DNA of 64,000 bases from Lytechinus variegatus. Its lineage: Eukaryota > Echinodermata > Echinoidea > Temnopleuroida > Toxopneustidae. Numbering within the stretch: the first letter of the stretch is position 1; every line of letters begins with the position of its first letter. A program made the translations under genes and the position numbers. Shown piece after piece: positions 11,876-22,940 of this stretch. The notes under the pieces were generated by a model. That model was not told where the DNA came from. It saw nothing but the letters and a program-made list of their open reading frames with translations, and ran no database searches. The stretch lies in assembly GCF_018143015.1 (NCBI RefSeq), contig NC_054740.1, positions 45,253,422-45,317,421 of the forward strand. The letters are read 5' to 3'.

Positions 11876-12720
11876 TTCTTCCCTCCTTTCCCCTTCTCCT
11901 ATTGTGTTATCTGCTCGGAAGCCACCAGGCGCGTATTCAGAATTTTGCACCTCGGGGGCTCTCCCTATAATTTTGGCCCATATGCAAGTGTACTTTTCGG
12001 AAAAAAATGGTGACCCCTCCTCGTCAGGCAAACAGGTGCCTTAAATGCATGTTGAATTATCTTATTTCATAATCACATGAAAAGGACAACTGCAGACAAC
12101 TTTTTTAATTATGACTTAATAAAAAGCAAACTATCCATGAATATGATATACTGTAATACCACTTTAAAAAAAACAAATGTGACCATGCAGGAAGCACAGA
12201 TATTGCCCTTTCACTAGCGGCTAACTTGGGTAAAATATGATGTTATTATCATTATCATTATTATTACTATCATGGGGAGTTAAATGCTGATTTTTGTTGT
12301 TGTTTCCTAGGGTGTAGTTCTTACTTAAGACTAACGTGTTTATTAACGTCTTAACTTTATTCATACAAAGAAGTTATCATGGTTAAGGGAGATTTATTTC
12401 GTAAGTCCAAATAAATAATGCGAACGCGATTTTTGATAGCTTGTGTATAGACCTGAATAGAATATTCTGAGAAGTTTTGTAAGCATGAGCAGGATGGGTA
12501 TCTATCTATCTGTCAGGGCGAGCTGATGATTGTCTATATTCCAAAATGACCCAAAGTTTGGAAATTCTAAGCATTATTGGTAATCATGATCAGGATGGGC
12601 ACTTAAAAATTATTCGATTATATTCCGTTCCAAAACTAGACATTCTACGCAATTGAGGTAATCATTAGGTAATCATTAACAGGATGTCATCTAAATAACC
12701 ATCTGATGAGAGCGCGAAGC
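11876..12720. other. No gene recognised
   Basis: Mixed-composition sequence with no convincing exon. It contains repeated 'atcatgatcaggatggg' / 'aagcatgagcaggatggg' words (12480-12680), suggesting a degenerate direct repeat of about 110 bp. Confidence 0.5.
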
Positions 12721-13139
12721 GCGAATCCCCAAAGGTCGAATTTGCCCCCCCCCCCTTCCTTGGTCGAGCATTACTGATCGTATAATATTCAGATCAGTAT
12801 CAAACATTAATTTGGCGACCCCCCTTCCTAAGTCGAACATCAATTTGGCGCCCCAGCACTTTTATTACTCCCCCCCCCCTTTCTCCTTTTCCCTTCTTCT
12901 TGTTTCCTTCTCTCTTTATTTTCTCCCTTTTCTCTTTCTCTTCTTTCCCCCTCCTTTTTTATCTCCCTTTTCTTTCCCTTTCTTTCCTCCCTCTTTATGG
13001 CGCCCCCTTTTCGCCTACCCGGGAGCCCGGGTCCCCAACCCCCCTCCCGCCCAGAATACGCGCATGGGCATGGTGCGACACTTTGAAAACTTTCTGAAAT
13101 GAAATGTCTAATGTATAATATCATGATGGTATTTCTCAC
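12721..13139. repeat. C-runs and polypyrimidine tract
   Basis: Starts with 'gagcgcgaagcgcga' and two related C-rich segments ('ggtcgaatttgcccc', 'ggcgacccccctt'). Then 12860-13010 is almost pure C/T on the plus strand. Any open frame here is a composition effect. Confidence 0.75.
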
Positions 13140-13435
13140 TGAGTCCCCCTGCGGCCGCCGTGAGGGCGCCTTGCGGCCACCTTGCGTCTGCCGTAGTATT
13201 TGTCAAAAACCTACGGCCAGCGCAGGGTCGCCCTAGGGCGACCGTACGTCATGATTTCAAGGACATACGTCAGCCGCAGATTTCTTTTCTCCATAAATTA
13301 AAAAATACGCCGTGCGGCGACCGTAACATATGTGACCGCTAGAGTAAGTGGCCGTGGAAATTCTGAGGCGACCGTAGAATTGCTACTCGCCGTAGAAATT
13401 TTAGAATCTACGGCGGCCGTAGCAAATGTGACCAT
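13140..13435. repeat. CGGCCGTA-rich cluster 2
   Basis: Same motif set as the cluster at 11590-11875 (GCGGCCGCCGT, CTACGGCCAGCGCAGG, CTACGGCGGCCGTAG), again in both orientations. Confidence 0.65.
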
Positions 13436-14821
13436 GGTATTAATAAGCGACTGGCGCTATGAGAATGCAAGGAGAAAAGCTTGGATAAGTATCATTTATG
13501 TTTACATTCACTTACACTAAGCATTTGATTTTCTAGACAACGGAGTTAAAGAGGTTTTCGCAAAGTGAGACCCTGCTAAACACCATTTGAACTGTTTAAC
13601 TGTGATAAGAATTTGGTTTGATAAATATTAACAAAATGCGAGTCAACTGAAAGCAAAATTGTTTCATTACATCTCGAAGATGCATGCAATGAGGATGATT
13701 GAAGAATGGTATATTCCTATTCAAACCAAAAAAGGGAGAGAAATGCAGGATAAAGAAGACAGGAAAATATAACAGCAATAACTAAAGCGTGGTGTGAGAA
13801 AAGATATTGCGTACTCAACTGGGAACACTGCGGGATGGAGAATGAGTTTAATACTAAAAACTTTTTTTTTTGAAGGAAGAAATGGAGATGAATTGTTTCA
13901 AAAGTGAAAAGCAACAGAGCTGATATTCTGATTATTAAAGACATATTATAATCATGCAACGAGAAGAAACTAGAAGACGTTCATGGAATAATCACCCTTT
14001 ATTTATTTTGTGTAAAAGATATATAGACATATATAAATATATATATTTTTTTAATAAATATTAATTAGAGCCTAAAGTGACTCTGATTGATTGTACAGGT
14101 TGTTTTGGGGCCTTCTTAAATGTACCAAGTAAATGTGAAAAAATATAGGCCTATATTAGAGAAAGCCTCTTCTCTTCCCCCCCCCCCCCCCCCTTTATCT
14201 GTTTTCACCATTTCTCTTATATTTGTGGGAATAAGTATTAACAAACTTGAAGTTCAAACCAAGAAAAAGTGAGGAAAGGGGAAGGGAAGGGGGAAAAAAG
14301 GGAAAATGGCAGTTTAAGCTGCGTTTTTTTTTTAACTGCAGTGAATTAAAGTTCTGTGGAGCTTCTTTGTAATATAACTATGGATTTCCTTTGCCAAAAA
14401 AAAAATCTATGGATTCGAAGAGATACATTTTATCCAATCTATAAGTGGATATGCGTATACATATACAAGATGCATTTTTATTTTTATGATCTCTTTCTAT
14501 CTCTCTCCCTCCCTCTCTATATGATCTCGGGGACTGCCAGTAATAATGACAGGAATGCTTCTGTAGTTAAATGGTATTGTAGGTCTAATGCAAATATCTA
14601 GGCCTATAGCTACATGTGCATGTATCTGGTTATGTCAATCTCTCCGCTTTGCATAGCGGATAGGAGTAACTGTCTGGAAAAAAAAGACAAAAGAAAAAAA
14701 GGCAAACCTTCCTTCAATAGTTATGATGTTAATTGGATAAATGTCAGTAGTATGATAAATAGCGCATTCCGATAGTATAGTCACGTATTGTATTACCGGA
14801 CACTATCATATTTCCGGACGC
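13436..14821. other. No gene recognised
   Basis: AT-rich sequence with a C-run near 14177, purine-rich stretches near 14270 and T/C-rich stretches near 14490. No exon with acceptable borders was seen on either strand. Confidence 0.5.
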
Positions 14822-15862
14822 GCATTTCATTTCATTTCATTCGTTTATTTCAATTACAGTTTCTTCTGTACATGTTGACATATATAAATAAGAAAACACA
14901 TTTCAAATATTCCTGTACAGAAAATTATATTCAAGGTTATTACAAATCAGGTTGGAAGTGGAGGAGGCTGCTAAAAAGCGGAGCTTGTAGAGTGCAGCCT
15001 CCTAATAAATATTCTTGCAGTTGTATAGCATATAAAAAATAAAATAACAACTTGAGCATAACCAGTTGAATTAAAAGGAAAAATGGGAAATAAAAATAGA
15101 AAAGGAAATAAGAAAAAGAGAGATGAAAGGTCTCCAGAATCCAGCCCCAGCACTCACAGACGGACCTCGCCGATCAACAGGGAAACGAGAGAGATGTAAA
15201 AGTGTACGTGACATGATAAACATGTTTGATTAAAAAATACAAGAGTTTGAGTGATGAAGAGTTAAATTCAATGGTTATCTTGAAGAAATTTTTCGAACTT
15301 ATATTTGAAAGAATTAAGGCTTGGAGATTCTTTGATGTTACTATTAATAGTTCCCCAGAGTCTAGGGCCTTCAAAAGTAAAAATTGATTTTGCAAGGATG
15401 GTCCGGGGTAGTGGTAAATGAAATTCATCGGATTGACGTGTGGGATATTTGTGAAAGGTTTTGTTATTGTTAAATGAAGAATTAAATATGGGTGGTAACA
15501 TATTGTTTAACTGATACATGAATTGACCTAAATTATATTGGTACAGTGTTTGTATTTTTAGAATGTTATTGTTTAAAAACAACTTATCTGTGTGAGATCT
15601 CTAGGACAATTAAGTTGAAAATAACACGCAATGCCTTCTTTTGTAAAAGCAACATAGGCGGCGGAAGCGGGGGGGACGGGGGGGACGTGTCCCCCCCTAA
15701 ATTTGAGGTGGGGGGACGGTCCCCCCCTAAATTTAGTTTTGATAACCTTTTTTTTTTTTTTTTTTTTTTGCATGTCAATTTTTTTTCCTGCGTTCCCCCT
15801 AAATTTACGCGGACCCCCTTGACACGTGTGTTGTCCCCCCCTAAAATTTAGGTTGATGACCT

Positions 15863-15906
<44 letters not shown>

Positions 15907-16620
15907 TCTCAAAAATTTTTGGGGCGCTTGTCCTAATTTTTACATGTGTCCATCCCAAAATTTCAGGTGGACACCCCCTAAATTTATTGGCTTCCGCCGC
16001 CAATGAAAAGCAATATTCTATCTAGGTAGGTTGAGTGTGTGTTTCCCCAAACAATTGCTCCATAATTTAGATATAGTAAAATTAATGTTGAATAAAGCAT
16101 CTTCAGGGAGGAAGTTGGAAGAAAAAACTTAACTTTGTTGATAACATCAATATTGCGTGAAATTGTACGACATATAGAGTCAATATGCGATTTCCAAGAT
16201 AATTTGTTGTCGATTATGAGGCCTAAAAATTTTGTTGTAGTAACAACTTCAATTTCTACATTGTCTAATTTGATATTTAAATGGTAATTGTTCTAAAGAA
16301 TTGCTAAAAAGCATGCATTTCGTTTTTTGAACATTAATTGACAATTTATTAGCCCTAATCCATTGTACCAATTTATCCAGTTCAGTGTTCAGTACATTAA
16401 TTAAAATATCGGGGTTAGGATGAGAGTAGAGTACATTTGAATCATTTGCAAAAAGGACATAAGATAATATTTCAGAGGAGTTCTGAATGTCATTTATATA
16501 GATTATGAATAAAACAGGGCCCAGGAGGCTGCCTTGGGGAACACCCCAGTTAACATTTTGTAGAGAAGAATTTTGTTCATTTATGCTTACGAATTGTTTA
16601 CGATTTACGAGGTAGTTTCT
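14822..16620 (-). mobile_element. 5'-truncated non-LTR retrotransposon (LINE), Jockey/CR1-like reverse transcriptase
   Basis: Read on the minus strand, 16548 down to about 16300 encodes a reverse transcriptase core: [19 protein letters not shown], then [12 protein letters not shown], then [21 protein letters not shown] occupies the position of the catalytic FADD, so the first aspartate is lost and the copy is inactive. The reading frame changes after about 16270, then continues with KFLGLIIDNKLSWKSHI and LNYGAIVWGN to 16020. The C-terminal part (15582-15268) has HKYPTRQSDEFHLPLPRT and FEGPRLWGTIN, a tail typical of CR1/L2/Jockey-group ORF2. The 3' end is an ATGAA-type microsatellite near 14830. 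An inverted-repeat element (15653-16005) splits it. The apurinic endonuclease domain is missing. Confidence 0.9.
15653..16005. mobile_element. hAT-like MITE inside the LINE, 8-bp target duplication
   Basis: Ends CATAGGCGGCGGAAGC and GCTTCCGCCGCCAATG are inverted repeats. AAAAGCAA at 15645-15652 is repeated at 16006-16013. The interior contains several copies of CCCCCTAAATTT and two long T-runs. An 8-bp duplication with C/A-starting ends fits the hAT superfamily. It is younger than the LINE it interrupts. Confidence 0.88.
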
Positions 16621-17439
16621 GAACCACGCATATTACTGCGTACGAAATCAATTTCGTACCGTAAGACTTCCGCAATTCAATTTCACAGATCAATTCAAAG
16701 AACAAGTTTGCAAAAACAAGGCGAAAAAATCAAACTTTTTCCTTATTTTTCTCTAAAATGACAGAAAATGCTTAAAATATCTTGTAACATAGTATTGCAT
16801 TAACAATTGATCCCAATCGATCTATTTTCTGATGGCAATACGGACCTAATTTCGGGCCTGATTCGCCAAATTTCAATCTTGTCCGCTCCATCGATCAGAT
16901 CGTCGACGGCTAGTTCTCAAGGTATACCCCGGCCGTCCGTGCGCGAGGTAGATAGAGAGCCGTCAACGATCGTCTGCGCATCGATAGAACTTGACCATGT
17001 TGACTGAGGGTCACGATATGAACGAGCATTAATACTGGAAAGTGCCATATCGAACACGCAATCAATTTTTTTTGAAAAAAAAAAGAAATTAGTTAGCAAA
17101 CACCAATTTATTACAAAGATCTGCTCAAAATCGATATGAGAAAGCAAACAAAAACTTAGAATTTACTCATGAGATGATATATCATGAAAAAAACACACCA
17201 ACTCTTTCTTACATCATTATAATCAAGAATATTTTTACCCGTCCGTCGCGCGTCCGGAATTGTGATGTAATTTGTCACGCACGAAAATAATTGTTTTTCG
17301 CGGAGGGGTATGCGGCAAGTGCGGTGCAAAGAAAAAGGTTGGAAAACATAAAATAATTTCATCATATTCATAATTTTCAGAATATTTGGAATAGCAAGGT
17401 ATAAAGGGGATCAATACCCCACGCTACATCAAAATCATA
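16621..17439. other. No gene recognised
   Basis: A more GC-rich patch at about 16860-16990 ('cagatcgtcgacggc', 'ccggccgtccgtgcgcgagg') has no supporting splice sites or recognisable product. The rest is AT-rich. Confidence 0.45.
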
Positions 17440-17760
17440 CTGTTACCATGACAACTCGATTTTCAACACATGTTAAAAATGTGTCTTGCACATCCTCACA
17501 CCAAGACAAATGTTTGTGCCAAATTGGAACTGAGGAAGTAGTTCGATCCGCAAGATTTTACCAAATTTTCTGACATAAAATGCCGTTACCATGGCAACGG
17601 TTTCCGAAACATGTGGAAAATGTGTCCTGAACATCCTCACACAAAGATCAATGTATGTGCCAAAAATTTCATGAGTATTGGTTGAAAAATAAGTAGTTTG
17701 ATCCACAAGATTTGCAACGGACCGCCCGCCCGACCATACGCTGATTACTCATATAGCCCC
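17440..17760. repeat. Dispersed repeat with ~150-bp units (GCAACGGACCGCCC type), copy 1
   Basis: Two units each contain 'ttaccatggcaac'-like sequence, 'aaaatgtgtcttgcacatcc', 'tgtgccaaa' and 'gatccgcaagattt', ending in GCAACGGACCGCCCG. A second copy lies at 18880-19190 in the same orientation. Non-coding. Confidence 0.65.
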
Positions 17761-18001
17761 TTCAAACTTCATTTGGTTACTATATACCACCTTCAAACTT
17801 CATAAGTATGATATTAAATGTTGTGATTTGATATAAATTCATAAAAATACTGAGAATAAGTTATATCATATATAATCTAAGGAAGGGATAAGTGACCAGA
17901 CAATGTATAGTATTGAAAGAGTTTACAATGCGAGTTGTTTTTTCAGCACTAAACAGTGTCACAGTAAATAACTTCATGGCATAATTAATTATAGTCATGT
18001 G

Positions 18002-18104
18002 CATAGGCGGAGGAGCAGATGATTGTCTTTCGTGTTTGGGGGGGGGACGCAACAATAGCCGTCCCCCCAAACACAAAAGATAAACCTCTGCTCCGCCGCC
18101 AATA
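18002..18104. mobile_element. 103-bp hairpin MITE of the CATAGGCGG family, 8-bp target duplication
   Basis: Ends CATAGGCGGAGGAGCAGA and TCTGCTCCGCCGCCAATA pair with few mismatches. GTCATGTG flanks it at 17994-18001 and 18105-18112. An inner hairpin is formed by GTTTGGGGGG and CCCCCCAAAC. Same terminal motif and same duplication length as the element at 15653-16005. Confidence 0.88.
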
Positions 18105-18112
18105 GTCATGTG

Positions 18113-18530
18113 TACTCAAATTCATAAATTGCAGAAATAAAAGCAAGTTAAACAAAAACTTTCAGATTGTTGTAACAGACCAACAGGGACAGCGATTAAG
18201 TCTCTGCTGAACTTTGTTCAGGTGAGAAAAAAAAGCAAAATCAATATGAAAATGAAAGTTTAACCTTAATCACACTGGAGTATTTTGGAGGATGGAAATA
18301 CTGTTGGGGGGGGGGGTTAAATGCCCTAAATGTCCCCGCCCAATCTCGACTTCGTTGATCGCACAATTGCAACGAAAATAGTCATGACTTAATCTACAAA
18401 ACTGTATACTTTTTGATTGTTCCAAAATTATTCAAATTAATTTGTTATTAATTATCCTAATTTATGCATGAAATTAGAATTTGACTATTTTAAATTATAA
18501 GGCCCTTGTACCGCTAATCTTTTTTTAGAG
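18113..18530. other. No gene recognised
   Basis: AT-rich sequence with a G-run near 18306. No exon or structured element found. Confidence 0.5.
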
Positions 18531-18746
18531 ACTCCCTGTGAGATTCTGACCAAATGCACATTAAACAGAATTTGCATTTTGAGCAATTTTGGGACTTTTG
18601 ACACTTACATAATTATGCATAATTTCGGACTGCATACCCAGGCGTCGCAAATTTGGTCTCAAAGGTTGCATGAGATTTATCGACACAGATTTATTGCCAA
18701 AAAAATTTCAAGGGGGGCCTTTCACCCTCCCCCTCCCAAGTCTATT
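18531..18746 (-). mobile_element. Fragment of the TTAA-flanked CCCTAAA element
   Basis: The right end reads GTCTATTTAGGG followed by TTAA (18747-18750). Inner words ('ggcgtcgcaaatttggtctc', 'cataatttcggactgc') match, in inverse orientation, the left parts of the elements at 25437 and 27812. The distal part is missing. Confidence 0.6.
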
Positions 18747-18879
18747 TAGGGTTAAATTTGTCGTTATGTCTTAATAAAAGACCCTGCAAATTCTACTTGA
18801 TTCTTTACCTTATGACTCATGAATTATAAATCACTCTCAGCAATGTAATATAAAACTAGATATCACCTTGTCTTCTAGA

Positions 18880-19190
18880 TATTTTTGTGAAAAATGTGTC
18901 TGCACATCCTCACAAGCAGACCAATATATGTGCCAAATTTCATGAATATTGGTTGAAAACTGAAGTAGTTCGATCCACAAGATTTTTACCAAATTTTATG
19001 CCAATACATGCCGTTACCCCGACAACGCACAGTTTCCAACACTTAAGAAAAATGTGTCTTGCACATCCTCACAACAAGTGTAATCTATGTGCCAATTTTC
19101 ACGAGTATTGGTTGAAAAATGAGGAAGAAGATTGATCCGCAAGATTTGCAACGGACCGCCCGACCATACGCTGATTACTAACATTTCTTT
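18880..19190. repeat. Dispersed repeat (GCAACGGACCGCCC type), copy 2
   Basis: Two ~150-bp units with 'aaaatgtgtctngcacatcc', 'tgtgccaa', 'atattggttgaaaa' and 'gatccgcaagatttgcaac', matching 17440-17760. Confidence 0.65.
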
Positions 19191-19694
19191 TCAACCCTTA
19201 TAGGCTCACACCACAAGTAGTCAACAAACTCATTTTGTCTCAGAACATGTGTACATCATAACTCATCTTAATTCAGATAATTTCATACAAGGGCTCATTG
19301 TTCTGGCATAAACTAACCATTAATTTAGCTTTCACTCCAAACCACTACTATCCTGATCGCTTTATTAAAGCTTGAAATAACAACCTTGTACTACTTCTTT
19401 GCTCTGCATAATTAAAATATGTAAATTAGAACTTCTTTCATAAATGGTCTGCATACAAGACTACCTATATGAACAACATTTTCTCACTCAGCGTATATCT
19501 ATACCATTTGGAATCTGTACAAAACATCTCTTATTTTCATATTTTATTATTTTCAGATTTATGTACAAAATCCGAAATAACAGCCTTAGAGAAACTATTC
19601 TCTGTCATGTTCATATAGACAGCAAAAGTGCTTATGAATTACAAAGGTAAGTGAGAAGCCTGTCCCCGAAAGCCGCTTAGTTTTGTTGTCCAAG
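19191..19694. other. Non-coding; contains a minus-strand poly(A) signal
   Basis: TTTATT at 19543-19548 (AATAAA on the minus strand) lies about 150 nt beyond the stop codon of the minus-strand terminal exon at 19695-20014 and is a plausible poly(A) signal for it. A weak plus-strand exon candidate here was set aside (see rejected items). Confidence 0.45.
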
Positions 19695-20014
19695 CTACTG
19701 CTCGGTTAACTTTAAATTTCGGATCGATAACGCCATACTTCTTACAGAGGCTTTGGTATCAGATGCCTGCATTACACTGTACACTTCAGATGCCATGAAC
19801 TCCCAGAAATTTTGAATTACTTGGGCAAAATGGACTCCAAATACATGAGACTTAAAAAGCCTGTAAGTGGCTTCCACCACTTTCTGTCCCGCTTCAATCA
19901 CTACCCTGTCTGCAATCAAGAAATATTGTAGTGGATTGCGTCTGTGTCCAGGCAATAGGGCTGCCGAAACTCAGTAGACTTCCCAGCTGCTGCCGCTTGA
20001 ACGTCTGTCCCAAT
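19695..20014 (-). pseudogene. Terminal exon D of a SAMD3-like protein, with an apparent frameshift
   Basis: On the minus strand a strong acceptor ('ctttctgcttctttgccag') precedes the exon at 20014. It opens in phase 0 with IGTDVQAAAAGKSTEFRQP, then that frame stops. A second frame continues with LLPGHRRNPLQYFLIADRVV, then VFGVHFAQVIQNFWEFM and SLALSIRNL-like sequence to TAG at 19695-19697. The two halves fit one protein only with a one-base shift between about 19955 and 19975, so the copy is either decayed or carries a sequencing error. The pattern (VGTD, then a hydrophobic LI.D..V segment, then YVFG..YP..V..FFEF-like) resembles the C-terminus of uncharacterised SAMD3-like proteins. It would follow exon C (60109-60224), whose end HVP joins naturally to IGTD. 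Family naming is from memory and tentative; that it is a coding exon is much safer. Confidence 0.6.
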
Positions 20015-20435
20015 CTGGCAAAGAAGCAGAAAGAAGTGATAGTTGAGCATTGACAACATGATCTACAAATTTTAAAAGCATATAGGCCCCAACAATATAA
20101 TATTCAAACAAATGTAGCACCTAATTAATCTCATATTCAAACAGGGAGGAAAAAATTGCATGATGTAAACCTGTAGTATATTTGAAACAAACCCATGGAT
20201 GAAGCTTTGGGAGGCTGCCACAATCCATAAACAGCCAACAATGAGGTTTTGCCAGTGAAGGAGAGATTAATGACTGAATGTATTAGCTGGAATTTGTATT
20301 ACATAAGATATTGGAATGCATCTTCAGGATGGCATACACCACTGCATTATGGCCTCTTTCAAGTTCTGGCTCTGCAATTTCTAATCATCATATTATATGG
20401 CATTGTGTGTACACAGGACTAGTACACACGCATAG
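20015..20435 (-). other. Probable intron upstream of exon D
   Basis: No certain exon. On the minus strand about 20390-20290 reads open for roughly 30 residues (EPELERGHNAVVYAILK...) after an AG, but I see no donor, so it is not called. Confidence 0.35.
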
Positions 20436-20890
20436 CTAGGCAACGCGGCGCGTTTTCATTATTCGTACAGCGACGACTTGAGTGTATGTTGGATAGGACC
20501 GTACCATTTTTGACCGGGGGTGTGCCAATGAATGCAAGTGATCAAGAAGAGTTACAAAACTGAAGGGAGTGAGAACACAAGGAAAGTGAGAGGGAAATTT
20601 ATGAAAACAAGTAATGCGAGGAAAAATGACAAAAAGGAGAGAAAGGAGAAGAAGTGAAAACACGCAGCTGAGTGCGCTCACGATATGTAAGTTGAACACC
20701 CCTGCACCGCAATGTGAGCAGCCCGCCACTATACACGTAGACTGCCTGCACGCGCGATGCGAAGACAGCGGCGCGGCGCGTATTAGTGACTGTGCGTTAA
20801 ACGTCCCATTTCTATGCCTTATAAGAGGAGCGTTTTTTGTACACAACAAATTGATATGCGGTCTCGGTAGAACGACTCCCACCTTGAAAT
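20436..20890 (-). repeat. Repeat module Z+X (GTTGAACACCCC junction), copy 1
   Basis: The stretch 20436-20700 matches 48310-48640 in inverse orientation ('gtacagcgacgac', 'gtgccaatgaatgcaagtg', 'gctgagtgcgctcacgatat'). The stretch 20700-20850 matches 21438-21580 in inverse orientation ('gacagcggcgcg', 'gttaaacgtcccatttctatgcc'). An open frame of about 148 codons spans both modules on the minus strand but resembles no protein I know and changes module midway. I treat it as incidental. Confidence 0.6.
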
Positions 20891-21109
20891 AAAGTTGTCA
20901 GAAATGTGCCCATGTTCTGTTTCAAAGTCCATGTTGATCTGTAAAATCAAACAGGAATAAGTATATTTTTGTAAACTTTCATGCTTGTAATAGTAAAACA
21001 TTGGGTCCATGATTCAATGCGTACATTTTGCCTAGTTCATTAAACATGGACATAACCCACATAAGGATAATTAATGGAGAAAGAAACCCTAGAAACCATG
21101 CAGTTGAAT

Positions 21110-21260
21110 TCATATCAAAGTGAAAAATCAAAGAAACATGTTGTTGAAAGTTTGAGCCAGATTGAATGAATAATAAGAAAGTTATATGAGTATCTGAATA
21201 TTCAGATCACTATGCCATGTAGACCCTCCCATTGGCAATGCGACCAAGATCTGTGATTTC
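21110..21260 (+). repeat. Half of a foldback repeat (ATCACTAATGCTATGGAG type)
   Basis: 'agaaagttatatgagtatctgaatattcagatcactatgcc' and 'ccattggcaatgcgaccaag' match one arm of the foldback at 23415-24049. The other arm is absent here. Confidence 0.55.
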
Positions 21261-21437
21261 ACATTACTTTAATACTTACCTCACTTAAATTCTCTATTGC
21301 AAGATGAGGTGTTATTTTATGAGAGGACAAACACAGAGGTTTCACAGCATTATATCTTGGATGATTTGTTTGTCATATCATAAGAATGAGCAAAATGAGA
21401 CATTTTGGGGTATATTTTCAGTGTCCAAAGCATATCA

Positions 21438-21590
21438 ATTTGTTGTGTACAAAAAACGCTCCTTTTATAAGGCATAGAAATGGGACGTTTAACGCACAGT
21501 CACTAATACGCGCCGCTGTCTTCGCATCGTGCAGGCAATCTACGTGTATAGTGGCGGGCTGCTACATTGCGGTGCAGGCCCTGATAGCAA
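21438..21590 (+). repeat. Repeat module X, inverted relative to 20700-20850
   Basis: Begins 'aatttgttgtgtacaaaaaa' and carries 'gggacgtttaacgcacagtcac' split by a few mismatches; ends at GCGGTGCAGG followed by CCCTGATAGCA. With 20700-20850 it forms a long inverted repeat about 590 bp apart. Confidence 0.7.
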
Positions 21591-21595
21591 AAACT

Positions 21596-22105
21596 GGGTA
21601 AAAAGACGTTATATTGACGTCATTTTACGACGAGTATCACATCGTTTTGACGTCGTAAAAAGACGTCTTAAAGTCAACTATTTGCACCAACGCACGTCGT
21701 CATATCAACGTCGTAAAATGACGTGATTATGACGTCTTAATAAGTCGAATACGACGCCTTTATGACGTTTTTACGCCATATTCCTGACCAGTATTACACG
21801 TCTTTATGACTTGATTATGACGTCATTAATGGTTACTTACAACGTCTTTATAACGTCTTTATAACGTATTCATTACCAGTATTATACGTCAGATTGACGT
21901 CGTATATTGACGTGATTATGATGTCATTAATGGTCACTTATAACATCTTTATGACGTGATTATGACGTGATTAATAGTCACTTTATAACATATATATGAC
22001 CAGTATTAGACGTCATCTGGACATGATTTTAAGGTCTTTAATAGTCGACTACGATGTCATATTGATGTAATTTTGACTTATTATGACGTGATAATGATTT
22101 ACATA
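21596..22105 (+). repeat. TGACGT-rich degenerate tandem array 1
   Basis: About twenty ACGT cores in 510 bp, mostly TGACGT or ACGTCT, with recurring phrases 'attatgacgtcattaatggt' and 'gaccagtattana'. TGACGTCA occurs perfectly near 21614 and 21817. The companion array at 47515-48310 has the same vocabulary in a different unit. Confidence 0.8.
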
Positions 22106-22500
22106 TGAAATTGTACATGAAAACACAACTCGAACGTACAGTTAACCTAGCTTAGTTCAAAATATTAAAGAAATCAAATCATGGGTTGATCAGTTCCAAT
22201 ATTTTTACGATTGCAAGATTGACTGTAGGTCCAAGACTTGTCAAGAACAGACAAAACACAAACACCCATACACACAGTCACACACATTAAACGATAAATC
22301 AAATACACATTTCAATTGTGAACTCAGTTACAAATATTTTATTAATAAATTCAAGAAATCGCGTAACAAAACTTTTTTCCTTTAAGAATACAGTATGTGG
22401 TGTATTCTTGTAAATACAACATACAACAAGTTGGATTTTACTCTTACAGGGTGCGGATTGCTTTCCCAAAAGTTTGACAAGCTAAAAAAAAAAGGTAATT
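22106..22500. other. No gene recognised
   Basis: AT-rich, with a short CA-rich stretch near 22255-22290. Nothing further seen. Confidence 0.5.
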
Positions 22501-22940
22501 TGGCTTTCAGAATTGGCACCCCCCCCCCCCCCCATTCCGTGTCTGGTCAAAGAACTATGAAACCAGTTACAATGTCTGTTAATAAATACAGAGATACAAT
22601 TTGGATAAATTGCCTATTCATCTATTGTCAACTCATCCACTGTGATCATGGCCTACCTCATTTAGTCAAAAGACAATTGGTCCATCAACGAAATATCTAA
22701 CAACCATTTGGTCCAATAATCTTCTAATCACCAGCTTGTCTATGACCATTTCATCTCATAACCAGTTGGTCTAATACCAATTTTCTTTTCCTTCATTTTG
22801 TCCGATTGACACTTATTACACTTGGTCCAATTAGACCAAATGGTTTGGCAATTAAACCAATTGGTTATTCAGAAAAAATGGTGGGTGGACGAACTGATGG
22901 TAAACCAAATGATAGCGTTCGACTGATAAACCCATGCAGA
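22500..22940. repeat. GGTCCAATTAGACC-rich degenerate repeat
   Basis: After a C-run near 22520, words such as 'ccatttggtccaataa', 'ccagttggtctaata' and 'ggtccaattagaccaaatgg' recur in both orientations. This is the vocabulary of block 2 of the composite repeat at 10716-11120, so it is probably a relic of that family without blocks 1 and 3. Confidence 0.55.

Noticed and set aside
12812-13139. Long frames of about 96-99 codons on both strands
   Set aside because: Pure composition effect of a polypyrimidine tract (Phe/Ser/Leu/Pro on one strand, Glu/Lys/Arg/Gly on the other).
15840-15905. Long poly-T run as a retroposon poly(A) tail
   Set aside because: It lies inside the MITE at 15653-16005, away from the LINE end, and a second T-run occurs in the same element. 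The LINE tail is near 14830.
19557-19646. Plus-strand exon-like block (FMYKIRNNSLRETIL...) with acceptor and GTAAGT donor
   Set aside because: Short, enters in phase 2 with a biased composition, and overlaps the presumed 3' end of the minus-strand exon D. Without a partner exon it is better explained by chance.
20436-20882. 148-codon minus-strand frame
   Set aside because: It crosses the junction of two repeat modules that occur separately elsewhere, contains a poly-Leu/Ser/Phe stretch, and resembles no protein family.
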